Source of the DNA: Chthoniobacteraceae bacterium
GTDB taxonomy: Bacteria; Verrucomicrobiota; Verrucomicrobiia; Chthoniobacterales; Chthoniobacteraceae
Assembly (NCBI GenBank): GCA_947471505.1
Contig: CANIWM010000021.1
Coordinates: 1-64,000, forward strand
Direction: 5' to 3'
DNA length: 64,000 bases
Every line of letters begins with the position of its first letter. Position 1 is the first letter of the stretch. The notes under the pieces are model-generated. The model made no database searches, was not told the origin of the DNA, and saw only the letters and a list, made by a program, of their open reading frames with translations. Made by a program: the position numbers and the translations under genes. Shown here piece by piece: positions 9,010-17,412 of the stretch.

Positions 9010-9534
9010 TTAGAGCGCGGTTTTGAGGATAGAGAAATCCACGTCCTGATTGGTCGAGCCAAACTTTGGATAGACGAACTTCCCGGCGGGCACGTTGTCT
9101 TTGCAAATGCCGACCGCTTTCTCGATGCCCGCCGTTTTCAAATGCGCGAGCGATTCGTAGAGCAACGCCGTGCCAAGCCCCCGGCTGCGATACTCGGCGA
9201 GGATACACGGGCCGGAGATGAGGTGGCTCGTCGCGTCGTCGGCCACATTCAGCGCGGAGGCTCCGATGATGCGCGAGCCGTGCGTGATGACGAGGCAGGG
9301 GACCGCGCGGTGCAGGAAGCTCTTGGTGACCTGGCTCTCGATGAAGTCGCTGATTTGTTTAAAAGAATCTCCCCACGCGGTATCGAGGCCAAAAGCCGTG
9401 ATGATCACATTGTGAATCACCTTCTCCTCATCGCGCCCCGCCGAGCGGATGTTGTAGTGCGTTGGAATCTGCGGCTCGAAGTCGGGGAGGTTGGCGAGTT
9501 CCCAAATATATTTTTTCCAGCGGACTAGTTTCAT
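9010..9534 (-). CDS. GNAT family N-acetyltransferase
   Basis: A single-domain acetyltransferase of 174 residues, using the ATG at 9534 (MKLVRWKKYIW). A longer frame extends upstream, but that part is not protein-like. The acetyl-CoA loop appears as ILAEYRSRGLGTALL, equivalent to the R/Q-x-x-G-x-G/A signature, near residues 114-124. The preceding strand (RIIGASALNVADD) and the following helix fit the fold. The acceptor substrate is unknown. It precedes the DUF1080-like gene, but a shared pathway is only a guess. Confidence 0.8.
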   Translation of the reverse strand: MKLVRWKKYIWELANLPDFEPQIPTHYNIRSAGRDEEKVIHNVIITAFGLDTAWGDSFKQISDFIESQVTKSFLHRAVPCLVITHGSRIIGASALNVADDATSHLISGPCILAEYRSRGLGTALLYESLAHLKTAGIEKAVGICKDNVPAGKFVYPKFGSTNQDVDFSILKTAL

Positions 9535-9632
9535 GTGCGGGCGCGGACCGTAGCGGGCAGGGCGGGTGTGTCGAGTGTTTCTAAAACAACCGCTTTCCCC
9601 CCAGCCCATCCATCGGGTATGGAGGCGGGACC

Positions 9633-10109
9633 ATGAACGCACCATCCATCCAATATCCGCCGATGAGCCCGTACATCTATGTGCCTGACGCGCAGAAGGC
9701 CATCGAGTTTTACCAAGCAGCATTCGGGGCGACGGAGCTTTACCGGCTCACGGATGCGAAGACGGGCAAGGTTATTCATGCCGAAATCATGCTCAATGGC
9801 AGCCACATCATGCTTGCGGATGAGAATGCTGAGTGGGGCACGAAGTCGCCGCTGACGCTGGGTGGAACGGTGGGCAAACTCTGCCTCATGGTGGAAAATG
9901 CGGACACCGCAATCGCTCGCGCCACCGCTGCCGGAGCGACTGCGGAGATGCCGCCGTGTGATATGTTTTACGGTTTCCGCTGCGGGTCGATTCGCGATCC
10001 GTTTGGCCACCAATGGCTCATCCAACACGAGATCGAAAAAGTCACGCCGGAGGAAATGCAGCGCCGCTGGGATGCGATCATGGAGCAAGGCGGCTGCCAG
10101 TCGGAGTAA
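9633..10109 (+). CDS. VOC family (glyoxalase/PhnB-like) protein
   Basis: A cytoplasmic 158-residue protein of the vicinal oxygen chelate fold. A strong GGAGGCGGGA ribosome site lies directly before the ATG. The two beta-alpha-beta-beta-beta repeats are visible. The first runs from YIYVPDAQKAIEFYQAAFGA to GSHIMLADE, and the second from KLCLMVENADTAIARATAAGA to IRDPFGHQWLIQHE. The DPFGH.W motif with an acidic residue nearby is typical of the PhnB-like/bleomycin-resistance branch. Substrates vary widely in this family, so no specific activity is claimed. Confidence 0.85.
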   Translation: MNAPSIQYPPMSPYIYVPDAQKAIEFYQAAFGATELYRLTDAKTGKVIHAEIMLNGSHIMLADENAEWGTKSPLTLGGTVGKLCLMVENADTAIARATAAGATAEMPPCDMFYGFRCGSIRDPFGHQWLIQHEIEKVTPEEMQRRWDAIMEQGGCQSE

Positions 10110-10180
10110 TCCCTTTTGCGCTGTACCATAGTGCGGCGAGCTTTGCGTATGGGAACGCGACATCCCGACCTGGAGGGATG

Positions 10181-10279
10181 TCACTTCCAGTCGAGCCAGT
10201 TCTCCACACGGAGGCCGGGGATTTTCTCGAAGTCCACGAGGTTGCGGCTGAGGAAGTGGGCGTCGTGGGCGATGCAGAT
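10181..10279 (-). pseudogene. C-terminal remnant of a VapC-like PIN-domain toxin
   Basis: Read on the minus strand, this 32-codon segment encodes IAHDAHFLSRNLVDFEKI followed by PGLRVENWLDW and a stop. That is the characteristic last strand-helix-strand of VapC-type PIN ribonucleases, including the late acidic residue in NLVDFEKI. A stop codon lies immediately upstream in frame (10280), so the catalytic N-terminal three quarters and any antitoxin gene are missing. The break coincides with the 3' edge of the structured RNA element, which suggests that a rearrangement joined the two. Confidence 0.65.
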
Positions 10280-10288
10280 TCAAGCCAC

Positions 10289-10326
10289 AAAAAAGAGCCG
10301 CCCCGGCCATTGCTGACCGGGACGGC
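10289..10326 (-). terminator. Intrinsic terminator of the candidate ncRNA
   Basis: A stem of about 14 pairs (10313-10326 with 10296-10309) is followed on the minus strand by C and six T. Read on the plus strand, two C-A mismatches appear and no T tract follows, so it serves minus-strand transcription. Confidence 0.75.
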
Positions 10327-10445
10327 TATAGTAGGCACCGACTACGAGAGTCGGTTATCCTGACGAGGCAATCGCCGAAGCGATTCCTCAAGTTCACCTC
10401 GCGGTGAAAGTGGTTGCGGCAAAGCACTGTCGCATGGACGAATTA
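10289..10445 (-). ncRNA. Candidate structured non-coding RNA with four hairpins and terminator
   Basis: In transcript order on the minus strand there are four successive hairpins. The first is at 10408-10393, a six-pair stem with GCGA tetraloop. The second is at 10389-10365, a ten-pair stem with one bulge and a UUCG tetraloop. The third is at 10355-10337, six pairs and a seven-base loop. The last is a long GC-rich hairpin at 10326-10296 followed by six U. The last stem is fully paired, using G-U wobbles, only when read on the minus strand, which fixes the orientation. The 5' end is uncertain; 10445 is an estimate. No open frame fits the region. It does not match tRNA, tmRNA, RNase P, SRP or 6S features known to me. 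Confidence 0.6.
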
Positions 10446-10552
10446 GGAGCAAATCGTGATTGAACGAACAAGCGTTTTTTGAGTTTTTTCGGCGGCGGTG
10501 CTTGGAGCGAAAAGTTCGCCTCCCCCGTGGCACGCGGCGGGCTATCTCACGG

Positions 10553-11275
10553 ATGCCTATGGCTGGAATGTGCGATACGTGCCACGCGGGCTGCTGCCGT
10601 GGTTATAACCTTCTTATTACGGCGTTCGATGCACTCCGCATCTCTCGTGATCTCAGTTTGCCCGTGGGCGAATTCAGCACGCTGTTGAGCTTCTCGGCGG
10701 AGCAATCGAAGCGGTTTGAGAACAGCTTCACGCCCATCAAGCTCAGTGACCTCGGTTGCTCGGAGAAACGATATTTCCTCGCGCTCCGACGGATCGAGAG
10801 CAAGCAGTTCCCCGGCACGGTGAAGTGCTATTTTTTGAACGAATGGCTGCGCGAACACGACGCGCCCAATCGCGAGGGGCACAGCGGGAAGCGCGTGATC
10901 GGGCGGTGCAGTATCTACGGCTCGCGCCCGATGATGTGCCGCACTTACCCGACTTCGCTGCATAACGAGACGCCGCTCGGTTTCATCTCCACGCCACGGC
11001 CCATCGACCTCGCGGATAAGCACGCGATTTACCAACTCTGCCCGGAGAAATGGACCGCCGAGGCGTTATCCACAGACCCGACGACGGTGCTGCACAATCT
11101 CGCGGTGAATCGCTTCGAGATGGATTTTTACAATCGCTCCATCAGCGAGTTCAACAAAGGTGGACACAAGGTTGCGGAGTTTTTCCCGTTCATGGCGCGG
11201 CTCTACGAAAACCGCTTCCGTACCGTCCCAAGTTTGATCTCCACGCCGCCTGTTGCGGTCGAGAAAACTGAATGA
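10553..11275 (+). CDS. YkgJ family cysteine cluster protein
   Basis: About 240 residues from the ATG at 10553; closely spaced ATGs at 10559 and 10568 and a TTG at 10460 are alternatives, since no ribosome site decides. Two Cys groups define the family: CDTCHAGCC near the start and CSIYGSRPMMCRTYP near the middle. Together they could bind zinc or an iron-sulfur cluster. The family is widespread and functionally unresolved. The 5' side carries the candidate RNA on the other strand, so transcription of the two diverges. Downstream is the first large repeat protein, 30 bases away, possibly cotranscribed. Confidence 0.75.
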   Translation: MPMAGMCDTCHAGCCRGYNLLITAFDALRISRDLSLPVGEFSTLLSFSAEQSKRFENSFTPIKLSDLGCSEKRYFLALRRIESKQFPGTVKCYFLNEWLREHDAPNREGHSGKRVIGRCSIYGSRPMMCRTYPTSLHNETPLGFISTPRPIDLADKHAIYQLCPEKWTAEALSTDPTTVLHNLAVNRFEMDFYNRSISEFNKGGHKVAEFFPFMARLYENRFRTVPSLISTPPVAVEKTE

Positions 11276-11305
11276 GGCAGAGATAATGCTTAACCCGACA
11301 CACAC

Positions 11306-13525
11306 ATGAGAAAACACACCACACACCCTGAAGCTCTCGAATCACGGATCGCTCCCGCTTCCGTCATCCCTACGATTTCATCGGATGGACACAAGGCGAC
11401 TTGGACCGATGTGGATGGCGATGCGGTGACGCTCCTCATCACAAAAGGCACACTCGACGAGACAAACATCGACCTCGAAGGCGCGGGCGGCGGCGCGGTG
11501 TTGCAGGGATTGTTTTTGACGGATGTGGATTTCAAAGGAACCAGCATCACCATCACCGCAAAGCCGGACAAAATCGCGGGCGGTGATGCAGCGGTGAACG
11601 TCGGCTATATCAATGCCGCCGGAAACTCGCTCGGAGCCGTGAAGATCGTCGGTGACCTATCGCGTATTGATGCGGGGATCGTAGCGCCGACGGCGACGAC
11701 GCCACTGGCGATTGTCTCGCTCACGGTGAATTCGATGGGCCTTTACGGCGACAGCAATCTTGATGCGCCCGCTCCGCTCGTGAGTGAGATCGTCGGCAAG
11801 GTGGGCGCAGTCACGGTAAAGGGCGCGGTCGAGGGCGTGTTGTTTAATGTCACCGGCGGAACGTTGGGCTCGATTGCATCGGTGAAAATCGGCGGCTCTC
11901 TCATCGGCACGAGCGGTGCGGATACGGGCCGCATCGTCACGACAGGCAATATCGGCTCCGTGATCGTGGGACAAAATATCACCGGCGGCGACGGCCAGCA
12001 TTCCGGCTCTATCGAAGTCGGCGGCATCGTCCGTGTGGACGGGATGCTCGGCATCGCCACCGTGCTCGGGAACCTCTCCGGCGGGACTCAGCAAAACAGC
12101 GGCGTGATCTCCGCAGGTGGCGGCGCTGGCACCATCACGATTGGCGGCTCCATCCTCGGCGGCAGCGCAGGCGCGGATGCAGGCGCAGTGCTCATCGGTG
12201 GGAACGTCGTGGCACTCTCCGTGAAGGGCGACATAATCGGCGGCGGAGCGCAGCGTTCCGGCTATGTCGAAGTCACCGGCAATACGGGCAAACTTGCGAT
12301 CTCCGGCTTCCTCATCGGTGGCTCCGTGCCGGATTCCGGCGTAGTCGCTCTCGGACACGATGCAACGAATGTCGTCGGCTCATTCACGCTCGGACGCGAC
12401 TTAATTGGTGGCACGGGGGAAGATTCCGGTGTCGTCCAGATGGACGCCATCGCGAAGCTCGCCGTGTTTAAGGGCGGCATCATCGGCGGCAACGGCGAAG
12501 ACTCGGGGAAGGTTCTTTTTAATGGCGGAGCGACCGTGGCCACCATCGCCGGGCAAGTGCAAGGCGGGCGCGGCTCCGGCTCCGGCACAGTCTCTGGCGG
12601 TGCGGCCATCAGCGCGCTCACCATCTCCGGCTCGCTCATCGGCGGCGCTGGCACCGGGTCGGGCAACGTCCTCTCCACCTCCACCATCGCGACCCTCACG
12701 ATCCTCGGCAACGTCGTCGGCGGCGACCTCGCATCTGGCGCGACGAGCGATTCCATCGAGAGCGGCTACATTCAGGCGAAGTCCATCAAAGCACTCACTG
12801 TCGGCGGAACCGTCCGCACCGGCGTGGACTACGATGCGACGCACGATTTGATAAACAGCGGCGCGATTCGCACCGAGTTCAACTTCGGCTCTATCACCAT
12901 CAAAGGCAGCCTCGAAGGCAACGCCACGCAGCGCGCCCTCATCACCGCCAGCGGGCAGGAAGTCGTCCCCGTCGGCACGCGCAACAACTTCGCCATCACC
13001 ACGCTGAAAATCGGCGGCGCAGTGCGGCACGCCGATTTACTCTTCGGCTACAACCTCACGAACGACCGCACCGCCGCTGCCGAAAACCCCGACGCACAAG
13101 TCGGCGCAGTCAGCGTCGGCGGCGATTGGGTGGCCACGAACCTCGTAGCCGGCATCGCCTACAGCGCGAAGTTCGGCGATGGAAATGACACGCTCGCTGG
13201 CGGAGTGGATCGCCTCGACATCCTTGCACGCATCAGCGCCGTCGCCATTCGCGGCCAAGTCCTCGGCACCGCAGGTAGCAGCACGGATCAATTCGGCATC
13301 GTCGCGCAGATCGTTTCCTCCGTCCGGCTCAATACGACCGTCACCGGCCCGATCCTCATTTCCCCGCCCGTCGGAGTCCCGGTGCCGCCATTGGTGACAG
13401 TCCCCGCCCCTGCCGGAGCCGTCGAGATCGCGCTGAACCCCGGCAAAGGCAACGACAACAACCCCGCCAACCCGCTCACCAATCTAGGCTCCACGCTCGA
13501 CGTCCGCGTCTTTGAAGTGCTGTAA
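11306..13525 (+). CDS. Large LEPR-XLL-like surface protein with GG-x-SG repeats
   Basis: A 739-residue protein beginning HPEALESRIAPASV, which resembles the N-terminal LEPR-XLL motif of large exported proteins in Planctomycetota and Verrucomicrobiota. Residues ~20-110 hold a module (KATWTDVDGDAVTLLITKG) shared with the protein at 18871. Residues ~195-475 contain about ten repeats of ~30 residues, each centred on a turn of the type I-I-G-G-x-x-x-S-G followed by two short strands, consistent with a parallel beta-solenoid. The C-terminus ends LDVRVFEV, similar to DVKLREV in the other protein. No enzyme motif is seen. It is likely surface-displayed; the export route is inferred, not shown. Confidence 0.7.
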   Translation: MRKHTTHPEALESRIAPASVIPTISSDGHKATWTDVDGDAVTLLITKGTLDETNIDLEGAGGGAVLQGLFLTDVDFKGTSITITAKPDKIAGGDAAVNVGYINAAGNSLGAVKIVGDLSRIDAGIVAPTATTPLAIVSLTVNSMGLYGDSNLDAPAPLVSEIVGKVGAVTVKGAVEGVLFNVTGGTLGSIASVKIGGSLIGTSGADTGRIVTTGNIGSVIVGQNITGGDGQHSGSIEVGGIVRVDGMLGIATVLGNLSGGTQQNSGVISAGGGAGTITIGGSILGGSAGADAGAVLIGGNVVALSVKGDIIGGGAQRSGYVEVTGNTGKLAISGFLIGGSVPDSGVVALGHDATNVVGSFTLGRDLIGGTGEDSGVVQMDAIAKLAVFKGGIIGGNGEDSGKVLFNGGATVATIAGQVQGGRGSGSGTVSGGAAISALTISGSLIGGAGTGSGNVLSTSTIATLTILGNVVGGDLASGATSDSIESGYIQAKSIKALTVGGTVRTGVDYDATHDLINSGAIRTEFNFGSITIKGSLEGNATQRALITASGQEVVPVGTRNNFAITTLKIGGAVRHADLLFGYNLTNDRTAAAENPDAQVGAVSVGGDWVATNLVAGIAYSAKFGDGNDTLAGGVDRLDILARISAVAIRGQVLGTAGSSTDQFGIVAQIVSSVRLNTTVTGPILISPPVGVPVPPLVTVPAPAGAVEIALNPGKGNDNNPANPLTNLGSTLDVRVFEVL

Positions 13526-13655
13526 CCCCGGGAGCGGTGGCACTCCTGCCGCCGACAGCGAGCCGAAGCAGAGAAGTGGATGAGCGCATTTGGGTAATGA
13601 CTCGTTTTGTAAGAGTGATACCGCTCTTTCCCTGAACACCGCACGCCCGAGACTG

Positions 13656-14387
13656 ATGCCGCCTTACCCGCCGCGCATCGTCGTGGAGACGGAGGACTTT
13701 CTCGTCGTGGACAAGCCGCCCTTTATGCAGGCGCACCCGAGTAAGCCCTCGGACATCGGGACGCTGTGGGACGCGCTGCGCGGGCTGCTGGCATACGAGA
13801 TCGCGAACGGCGGGCAAGTCAGCATCATCAACCGCCTCGACCGCGAGACGAGCGGGCTCACGCTCATCGCCAAGCACCTTGCCGCCGCGCGGGAGTTTCA
13901 CCAGCGCATGGAACGGCGCGAGATTGCGAAAGCATACGACGCCATCGTCTTCGGCTGGCCGGAGCAGGATGCGTGGGAAGTGGACGCGCCGATCCTCCGG
14001 CAGGGCACCGTTCGCGAGAGCCGCGTGTGGGTGAAGCAATGCGTCCACCCCGATGGCGTCGCAGCGCGCACGGGCTTCCGCGTCACGCATCGCTTCGCGA
14101 AAAACGGGGCGCATTTTGCCGTCGTCCGCGCCACTCCATTCACGGGCCGGATGCACCAAATCCGAGTCCACCTCGCGCACAGCGGCTACCCGATTGTCGG
14201 CGATAAACTCTACGGCCACTCCGAGGAGTGCTACTTGGAGTTCATCGAGACGGGATGGACGCCGGAGCTGGAGGCTCGCTTGCTCCTACCGCGCCAAGCC
14301 TTGCACAGCGCGGAACTCTCCGCCGCCGGGCACCGCTGGTCCGCGCCGCTGCCGCCAGACCTTCGTGCGATGATGGGTCTCCTATAA
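13656..14387 (+). CDS. RluA-family RNA pseudouridine synthase
   Basis: Isomerises specific uridines in RNA to pseudouridine. The ATG at 13656 (MPPYPPRIV) gives a 243-residue single-domain enzyme without an S4 domain. The family signature INRLDRETSGL contains the catalytic Asp. FVVVRATPFTGRMHQIRVHL-like C-terminal residues (TGRMHQIRVHLAHSG) form the second conserved block. Its length is typical of the short RluA/TruC-like enzymes. The RNA target cannot be deduced. It overlaps the end of the DeoR gene on the other strand by six bases. Confidence 0.9.
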   Translation: MPPYPPRIVVETEDFLVVDKPPFMQAHPSKPSDIGTLWDALRGLLAYEIANGGQVSIINRLDRETSGLTLIAKHLAAAREFHQRMERREIAKAYDAIVFGWPEQDAWEVDAPILRQGTVRESRVWVKQCVHPDGVAARTGFRVTHRFAKNGAHFAVVRATPFTGRMHQIRVHLAHSGYPIVGDKLYGHSEECYLEFIETGWTPELEARLLLPRQALHSAELSAAGHRWSAPLPPDLRAMMGLL

Positions 14388-15182
14388 GTAATGCACTGGC
14401 ATGTCTCCAGAATCGGACTCCGCATTTGTGTCGGCGGGAGGCCGGGCGGTGATGCCTGCCTTGGAAAGGCGGGGGACGGTGGCGTCGGTGAGGAGCGTGC
14501 CGACTTCGTCCCAGCGGGCGAGGAAATGGGGCGCGGTTTGGTCGAGCTTGGAACTGTCGATACAGAAGGCGTTGTGCTTGCTGCGGCGGAGGACGGTGCG
14601 CTGTTGGGCGACGATTTCGGCCTGGGAATTCCAGAGTCCTTGGGCGTTCATCGCTTCGGCGGAGAGAAGAGCGAGGTCGAACTCCCAGAACTCGATGCTG
14701 CGTTGCGCGGTTTCTCCGAGGAGGGTGGATTGGAGATGGAGGAGCTGGCCGGCGAGTTGGAAGACTTGGACGCCGGGGATGGTCGCGAGGATTTCGCCGA
14801 CGGGGAGATTGGAAGTGACGATTTTAATGGGCGTCACGGGCTGCTCGCGGAAGGCTTCGGCGACGGCGAAGAGGGTCGTCCCGGAATCGAAAAAGTAAAT
14901 GCCGCCGGGCCTTAAGAGGGTGAGCGCTTGTTTGGCGATCTTGAGTTTTGCCACGGAGCCTTGCCCGCGACGCTCGCGGAAGGATGGGAAGCGGTCGTTG
15001 TATTCCGAGAGTGCGCCGCCGTAGGTGCGGGTGATGCGTTTGTCCTGCACGAGTGCGGCGAGGTCGCGCCGGGCGGTGGCTTCGGAGACTCCGAGGCGGG
15101 TGCAGAGGTCTTTGACGGGGAGGTAACGCTCTTGCTCAATGAGCTTCGCAAGCTTGTCTCGCCGGGCGAGCACGATGTGCAT
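14382..15182 (-). CDS. DeoR family transcriptional regulator
   Basis: A cytoplasmic repressor-type protein. The N-terminal winged helix-turn-helix (residues ~1-55) includes VKDLCTRLGVSEATARRDL, the DeoR signature. The C-terminal DeoRC effector domain contains FFDSGTTLFAVAEAF, IVTSNLPVGEIL and LLSAEAMNAQGLWN, the positions where sugar phosphates bind in the family. The ATG at 15182 was chosen; a GTG four codons upstream at 15194 is also possible. No sugar operon lies next to it, so the target genes are unknown. The extended C-terminal ~25 residues are probably disordered. Confidence 0.88.
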   Translation of the reverse strand: MHIVLARRDKLAKLIEQERYLPVKDLCTRLGVSEATARRDLAALVQDKRITRTYGGALSEYNDRFPSFRERRGQGSVAKLKIAKQALTLLRPGGIYFFDSGTTLFAVAEAFREQPVTPIKIVTSNLPVGEILATIPGVQVFQLAGQLLHLQSTLLGETAQRSIEFWEFDLALLSAEAMNAQGLWNSQAEIVAQQRTVLRRSKHNAFCIDSSKLDQTAPHFLARWDEVGTLLTDATVPRLSKAGITARPPADTNAESDSGDMPVHYL

Positions 15183-15231
15183 CGGAACTTTCACGAACAG
15201 AGAGGAGAGGGGAATTTATGGCGGATGGCAA

Positions 15232-15990
15232 TCATAAAGGCTTCGGTTTACGAGGGGATTTCGGAGTTTTATGAGGCTCGACTTTCTTCGCTGTCGGAGT
15301 GGCGTCTTCACGGAGCTTCGCGACTTCTTTTTGGTTGAGGAGTCGCCAGTTGCCGGGGGAGACTTCGCCGGTAAGGATGGGGCCGATGCGGACTCGGACG
15401 AGGCGTTCGACTTCGTAGCCCATTTTATAAAACATGAGGCGGATTTGGCGCTTGAGCCCTTGCCGGAGGGTCACGCGGATCTTCTCGCGTCGGATGGAGT
15501 CGATGACTTCGCATTTGGCAAAGCCGGGTTCGATGCGGAAGCCGCGCAGGAGTTTTTCCCGGTGGGTGATGTCGAAGGGCTTGTCGAGGCAGACTTCGTA
15601 TTCTTTTTCGACCTCGTGGCGTGGGTGGGTGAGGAGGTTGGTGAGGTCGCCGTCGTTGGTGATGATGAGGAGGCCTTCGCTGTCCTTATCGAGCCGCCCG
15701 ACGTAGTGTACGCGGGGCCAGTCGCGCGGAAGCAGCGAGAAAATGGTCTTTCGCTCCTCGGGGTCGTTTGCAGTGCAGAGGTAGCCGCGCGGTTTGTTGA
15801 GCACGGCGTGGATGAGGCGCTCGGAGTGAAGCAGTTTGCTGCCGACTTTCACGGCATCAGTCGGCTCGACCTGGGTGGCGAGGCTTGTGACGACTTTGCC
15901 GTTGATCCGGACGATGCCAGACGCGATGAGTTCTTCCACGCTTCGACGTGAGCCGAGCCCGGCTGCTGCTAAAAATTTGTTCAGACGCAT
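15232..15990 (-). CDS. RsuA/RluB-family pseudouridine synthase
   Basis: A rRNA pseudouridine synthase of 252 residues starting at the ATG at 15990. The N-terminal S4 RNA-binding domain (RLNKFLAAAGLGSRRSVEEL) is followed by the catalytic domain with VGRLDKDSEGLLIITNDG, which holds the catalytic Asp, and GLKRQIRLMFYKMGYEVE near the end. This architecture is that of RsuA, RluB, RluE and RluF; the exact site cannot be told. A Lys/Pro-rich tail of ~25 residues is extra. The gene is 64 bases downstream of the repeat protein on the same strand. Confidence 0.9.
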   Translation of the reverse strand: MRLNKFLAAAGLGSRRSVEELIASGIVRINGKVVTSLATQVEPTDAVKVGSKLLHSERLIHAVLNKPRGYLCTANDPEERKTIFSLLPRDWPRVHYVGRLDKDSEGLLIITNDGDLTNLLTHPRHEVEKEYEVCLDKPFDITHREKLLRGFRIEPGFAKCEVIDSIRREKIRVTLRQGLKRQIRLMFYKMGYEVERLVRVRIGPILTGEVSPGNWRLLNQKEVAKLREDATPTAKKVEPHKTPKSPRKPKPL

Positions 15991-16054
15991 AATGTCACAC
16001 CACAAGGCAACGGAGGGCCGGGAAGAAGGAAAAAGTGCGGGAGGGCGTTTCTTT

Positions 16055-17179
16055 TTACCGGCGGCGCATCGATTCGCGCTCTGCGGCGCGCATCGTCCGG
16101 TATTTTTCGATGATGGATTGGAAAGCGGCGGGGCGCTCGTCCATCGGCAGCGTATCAAGCTTCGCCAGTGCGTCGGAGAACCAACGGGAGCTTGGCAGCT
16201 TCACGATGAGCGGACGGGGGGAGGTTCCCGTGGACCGGGTGGGGTGCTCTTTAGAAAGTATGGCGGCGACTTCGGCGGCGATTTCTTGTGAATCGGCGTC
16301 AGTGCCGAGGTCGGTGTTGTAGGGGAGTTTTTCACGGCTGGAAACACGGGCACTCGGCACAGGCGGCGAGACTTGCTCGGTATCGGGGCCCGGTCGGGGT
16401 TCGGGCATCGAAGGCTCCGTCGTAGCAGCAGTGGAGCGAGGGGCGGGTTCTGAGATCGCTTGTGGTTTAGGCTCGGGCGTGGGCTCTGGGGTGGGCTTCG
16501 GCATAGGTTCGGGAGTCGGTTTTGAAGCGGGCTTCGGCGTTGGCTCGGGAATCGGCTTTGGAGTGGGCTTCGGCGTAGGCTCAGGGGTCGGCTTTGGAGT
16601 GGGTTTCGGCGTAGGCTCAGGGGTCGGTTTTGGAGTGGGTTTCGGCGTAGGCTCGGGGGTCGGTTTTGGAGTGGGTTTCGGTGTAGGCTCGGGAGTCGGT
16701 TTTGGAGTGGGCTTCGGCGTAGGCTCGGGGGTCGGCTTTGGAGTGGGTTTCGGCGTAGGCTCAGGGGTCGGTTTTGGAGTGGGTTTCGGTGTAGGCTCGG
16801 GAGTCGGCTTTGGAGTGGGTTTCGGCGTAGGCTCAGGGGTCGGTTTTGGAGTGGGTTTCGGTGTAGGCTCGGGAGTCGGCTTTGGCGTCGTTGGAGGATT
16901 TGGTACTGCGTTGATCGGCGGAACTGGGGGCATCGGAGGGCGTGGTGTTGGTGGAGTGATGCTGCTGGTTCCGGATGGAGGTGAAAGTCTGGAAATACCT
17001 TCTCGTTTGGGCTCCGGTGTCGCTGCGGGAATCGGCCGCGCGATCGGAAGAGGAAGAGAATCGGGACGTGCGGGAATGAGCGAACTGACCGCCTCCTTTC
17101 GCGGAGCGGGAGTTTGAGCGCGCGCAGAAACGACAGCGAAAAAGGCTGCGAGCGAGATCTGCGCTATGCGGTTGAACAT
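16055..17179 (-). CDS. Secreted proline/threonine/lysine-rich repeat protein
   Basis: A 374-residue protein with a signal peptide ([21 protein letters not shown]). Its middle third is a low-complexity spacer of repeating [12 protein letters not shown] units, encoded by nine near-perfect 36-base repeats. The C-terminal ~100 residues (from about [12 protein letters not shown]) are a non-repetitive, mostly helical region that ends in RESMRRR. Such Pro-rich stretches usually span the periplasm or cell wall, as in TonB-like and surface proteins. No TonB C-terminal domain is recognisable, so the function is unknown. Confidence 0.65.
   Translation of the reverse strand: MFNRIAQISLAAFFAVVSARAQTPAPRKEAVSSLIPARPDSLPLPIARPIPAATPEPKREGISRLSPPSGTSSITPPTPRPPMPPVPPINAVPNPPTTPKPTPEPTPKPTPKPTPEPTPKPTPKPTPEPTPKPTPKPTPEPTPKPTPKPTPEPTPKPTPKPTPEPTPKPTPKPTPEPTPKPTPKPTPEPTPKPTPKPTPEPTPKPTPKPIPEPTPKPASKPTPEPMPKPTPEPTPEPKPQAISEPAPRSTAATTEPSMPEPRPGPDTEQVSPPVPSARVSSREKLPYNTDLGTDADSQEIAAEVAAILSKEHPTRSTGTSPRPLIVKLPSSRWFSDALAKLDTLPMDERPAAFQSIIEKYRTMRAAERESMRRR
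16554..16877 (-). repeat. Nine tandem 36-base repeats inside the Pro/Thr/Lys-rich gene
   Basis: Nine consecutive 36-base units encode 12 residues each. Units differ by only a few synonymous changes, and units 6-7 (16734-16805) are identical to units 8-9 (16806-16877), showing a recent 72-base duplication. Degenerate copies flank the array at 16470-16553. Confidence 0.9.
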
Positions 17180-17219
17180 ACGGGTCGGATTTACAATGCG
17201 CCGGACTGACGGAAAGTAG

Positions 17220-17255
17220 AAAAAATCTGCGTTCCTCGCATTTTCCGGCGGAAAA
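17220..17255 (-). terminator. Probable terminator downstream of tRNA-Lys
   Basis: On the minus strand, just after the tRNA, a TTTTCC/GGAAAA hairpin with three-base loop is followed by a short TGCG/CGCA stem and six T. The stems are short but the arrangement is terminator-like. Confidence 0.45.
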
Positions 17256-17262
17256 GCGGGGT

Positions 17263-17333
17263 GGATCGTGTGGGACTCGAACCTACAACCTAGTGATTAA
17301 GAGTCACTTGCTCTACCATTGAGCTAACGATCC
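17263..17333 (-). tRNA. tRNA-Lys (anticodon CTT)
   Basis: A complete 71-base cloverleaf on the minus strand. The seven-pair acceptor stem GGATCGT/ACGATCC, D arm GCTC...GAGC, anticodon stem AGTGA/TCACT with loop CTCTTAA, and T arm with TTCGAGT loop are all present. The T stem has one A-C mismatch. The anticodon is CTT, which reads AAG lysine codons. CCA is not encoded at the 3' end. Confidence 0.95.
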
Positions 17334-17412
17334 TTTTCCGTTTGGGGACGCGGACTCTAATCAGCCATTTCTCAGGCTCAAGCGTTTTTTAGAGAAATTT
17401 CCGTTTTGGAAA

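Noticed and set aside
10289-10326. Plus-strand terminator for the VOC gene
   Set aside because: Read on the plus strand, the stem has two C-A mismatches and no T tract follows; on the minus strand it is fully paired and followed by six T.
16554-16877. CRISPR-like array
   Set aside because: The 36-base units are directly adjacent, with no variable spacers, and lie within a coding frame.
16431-17117. Plus-strand Gly/Val/Phe-rich repeat frame
   Set aside because: It is the opposite-strand reading of the 36-base repeats; the minus frame has a signal peptide and a non-repetitive C-terminal region, so it is the coding one.
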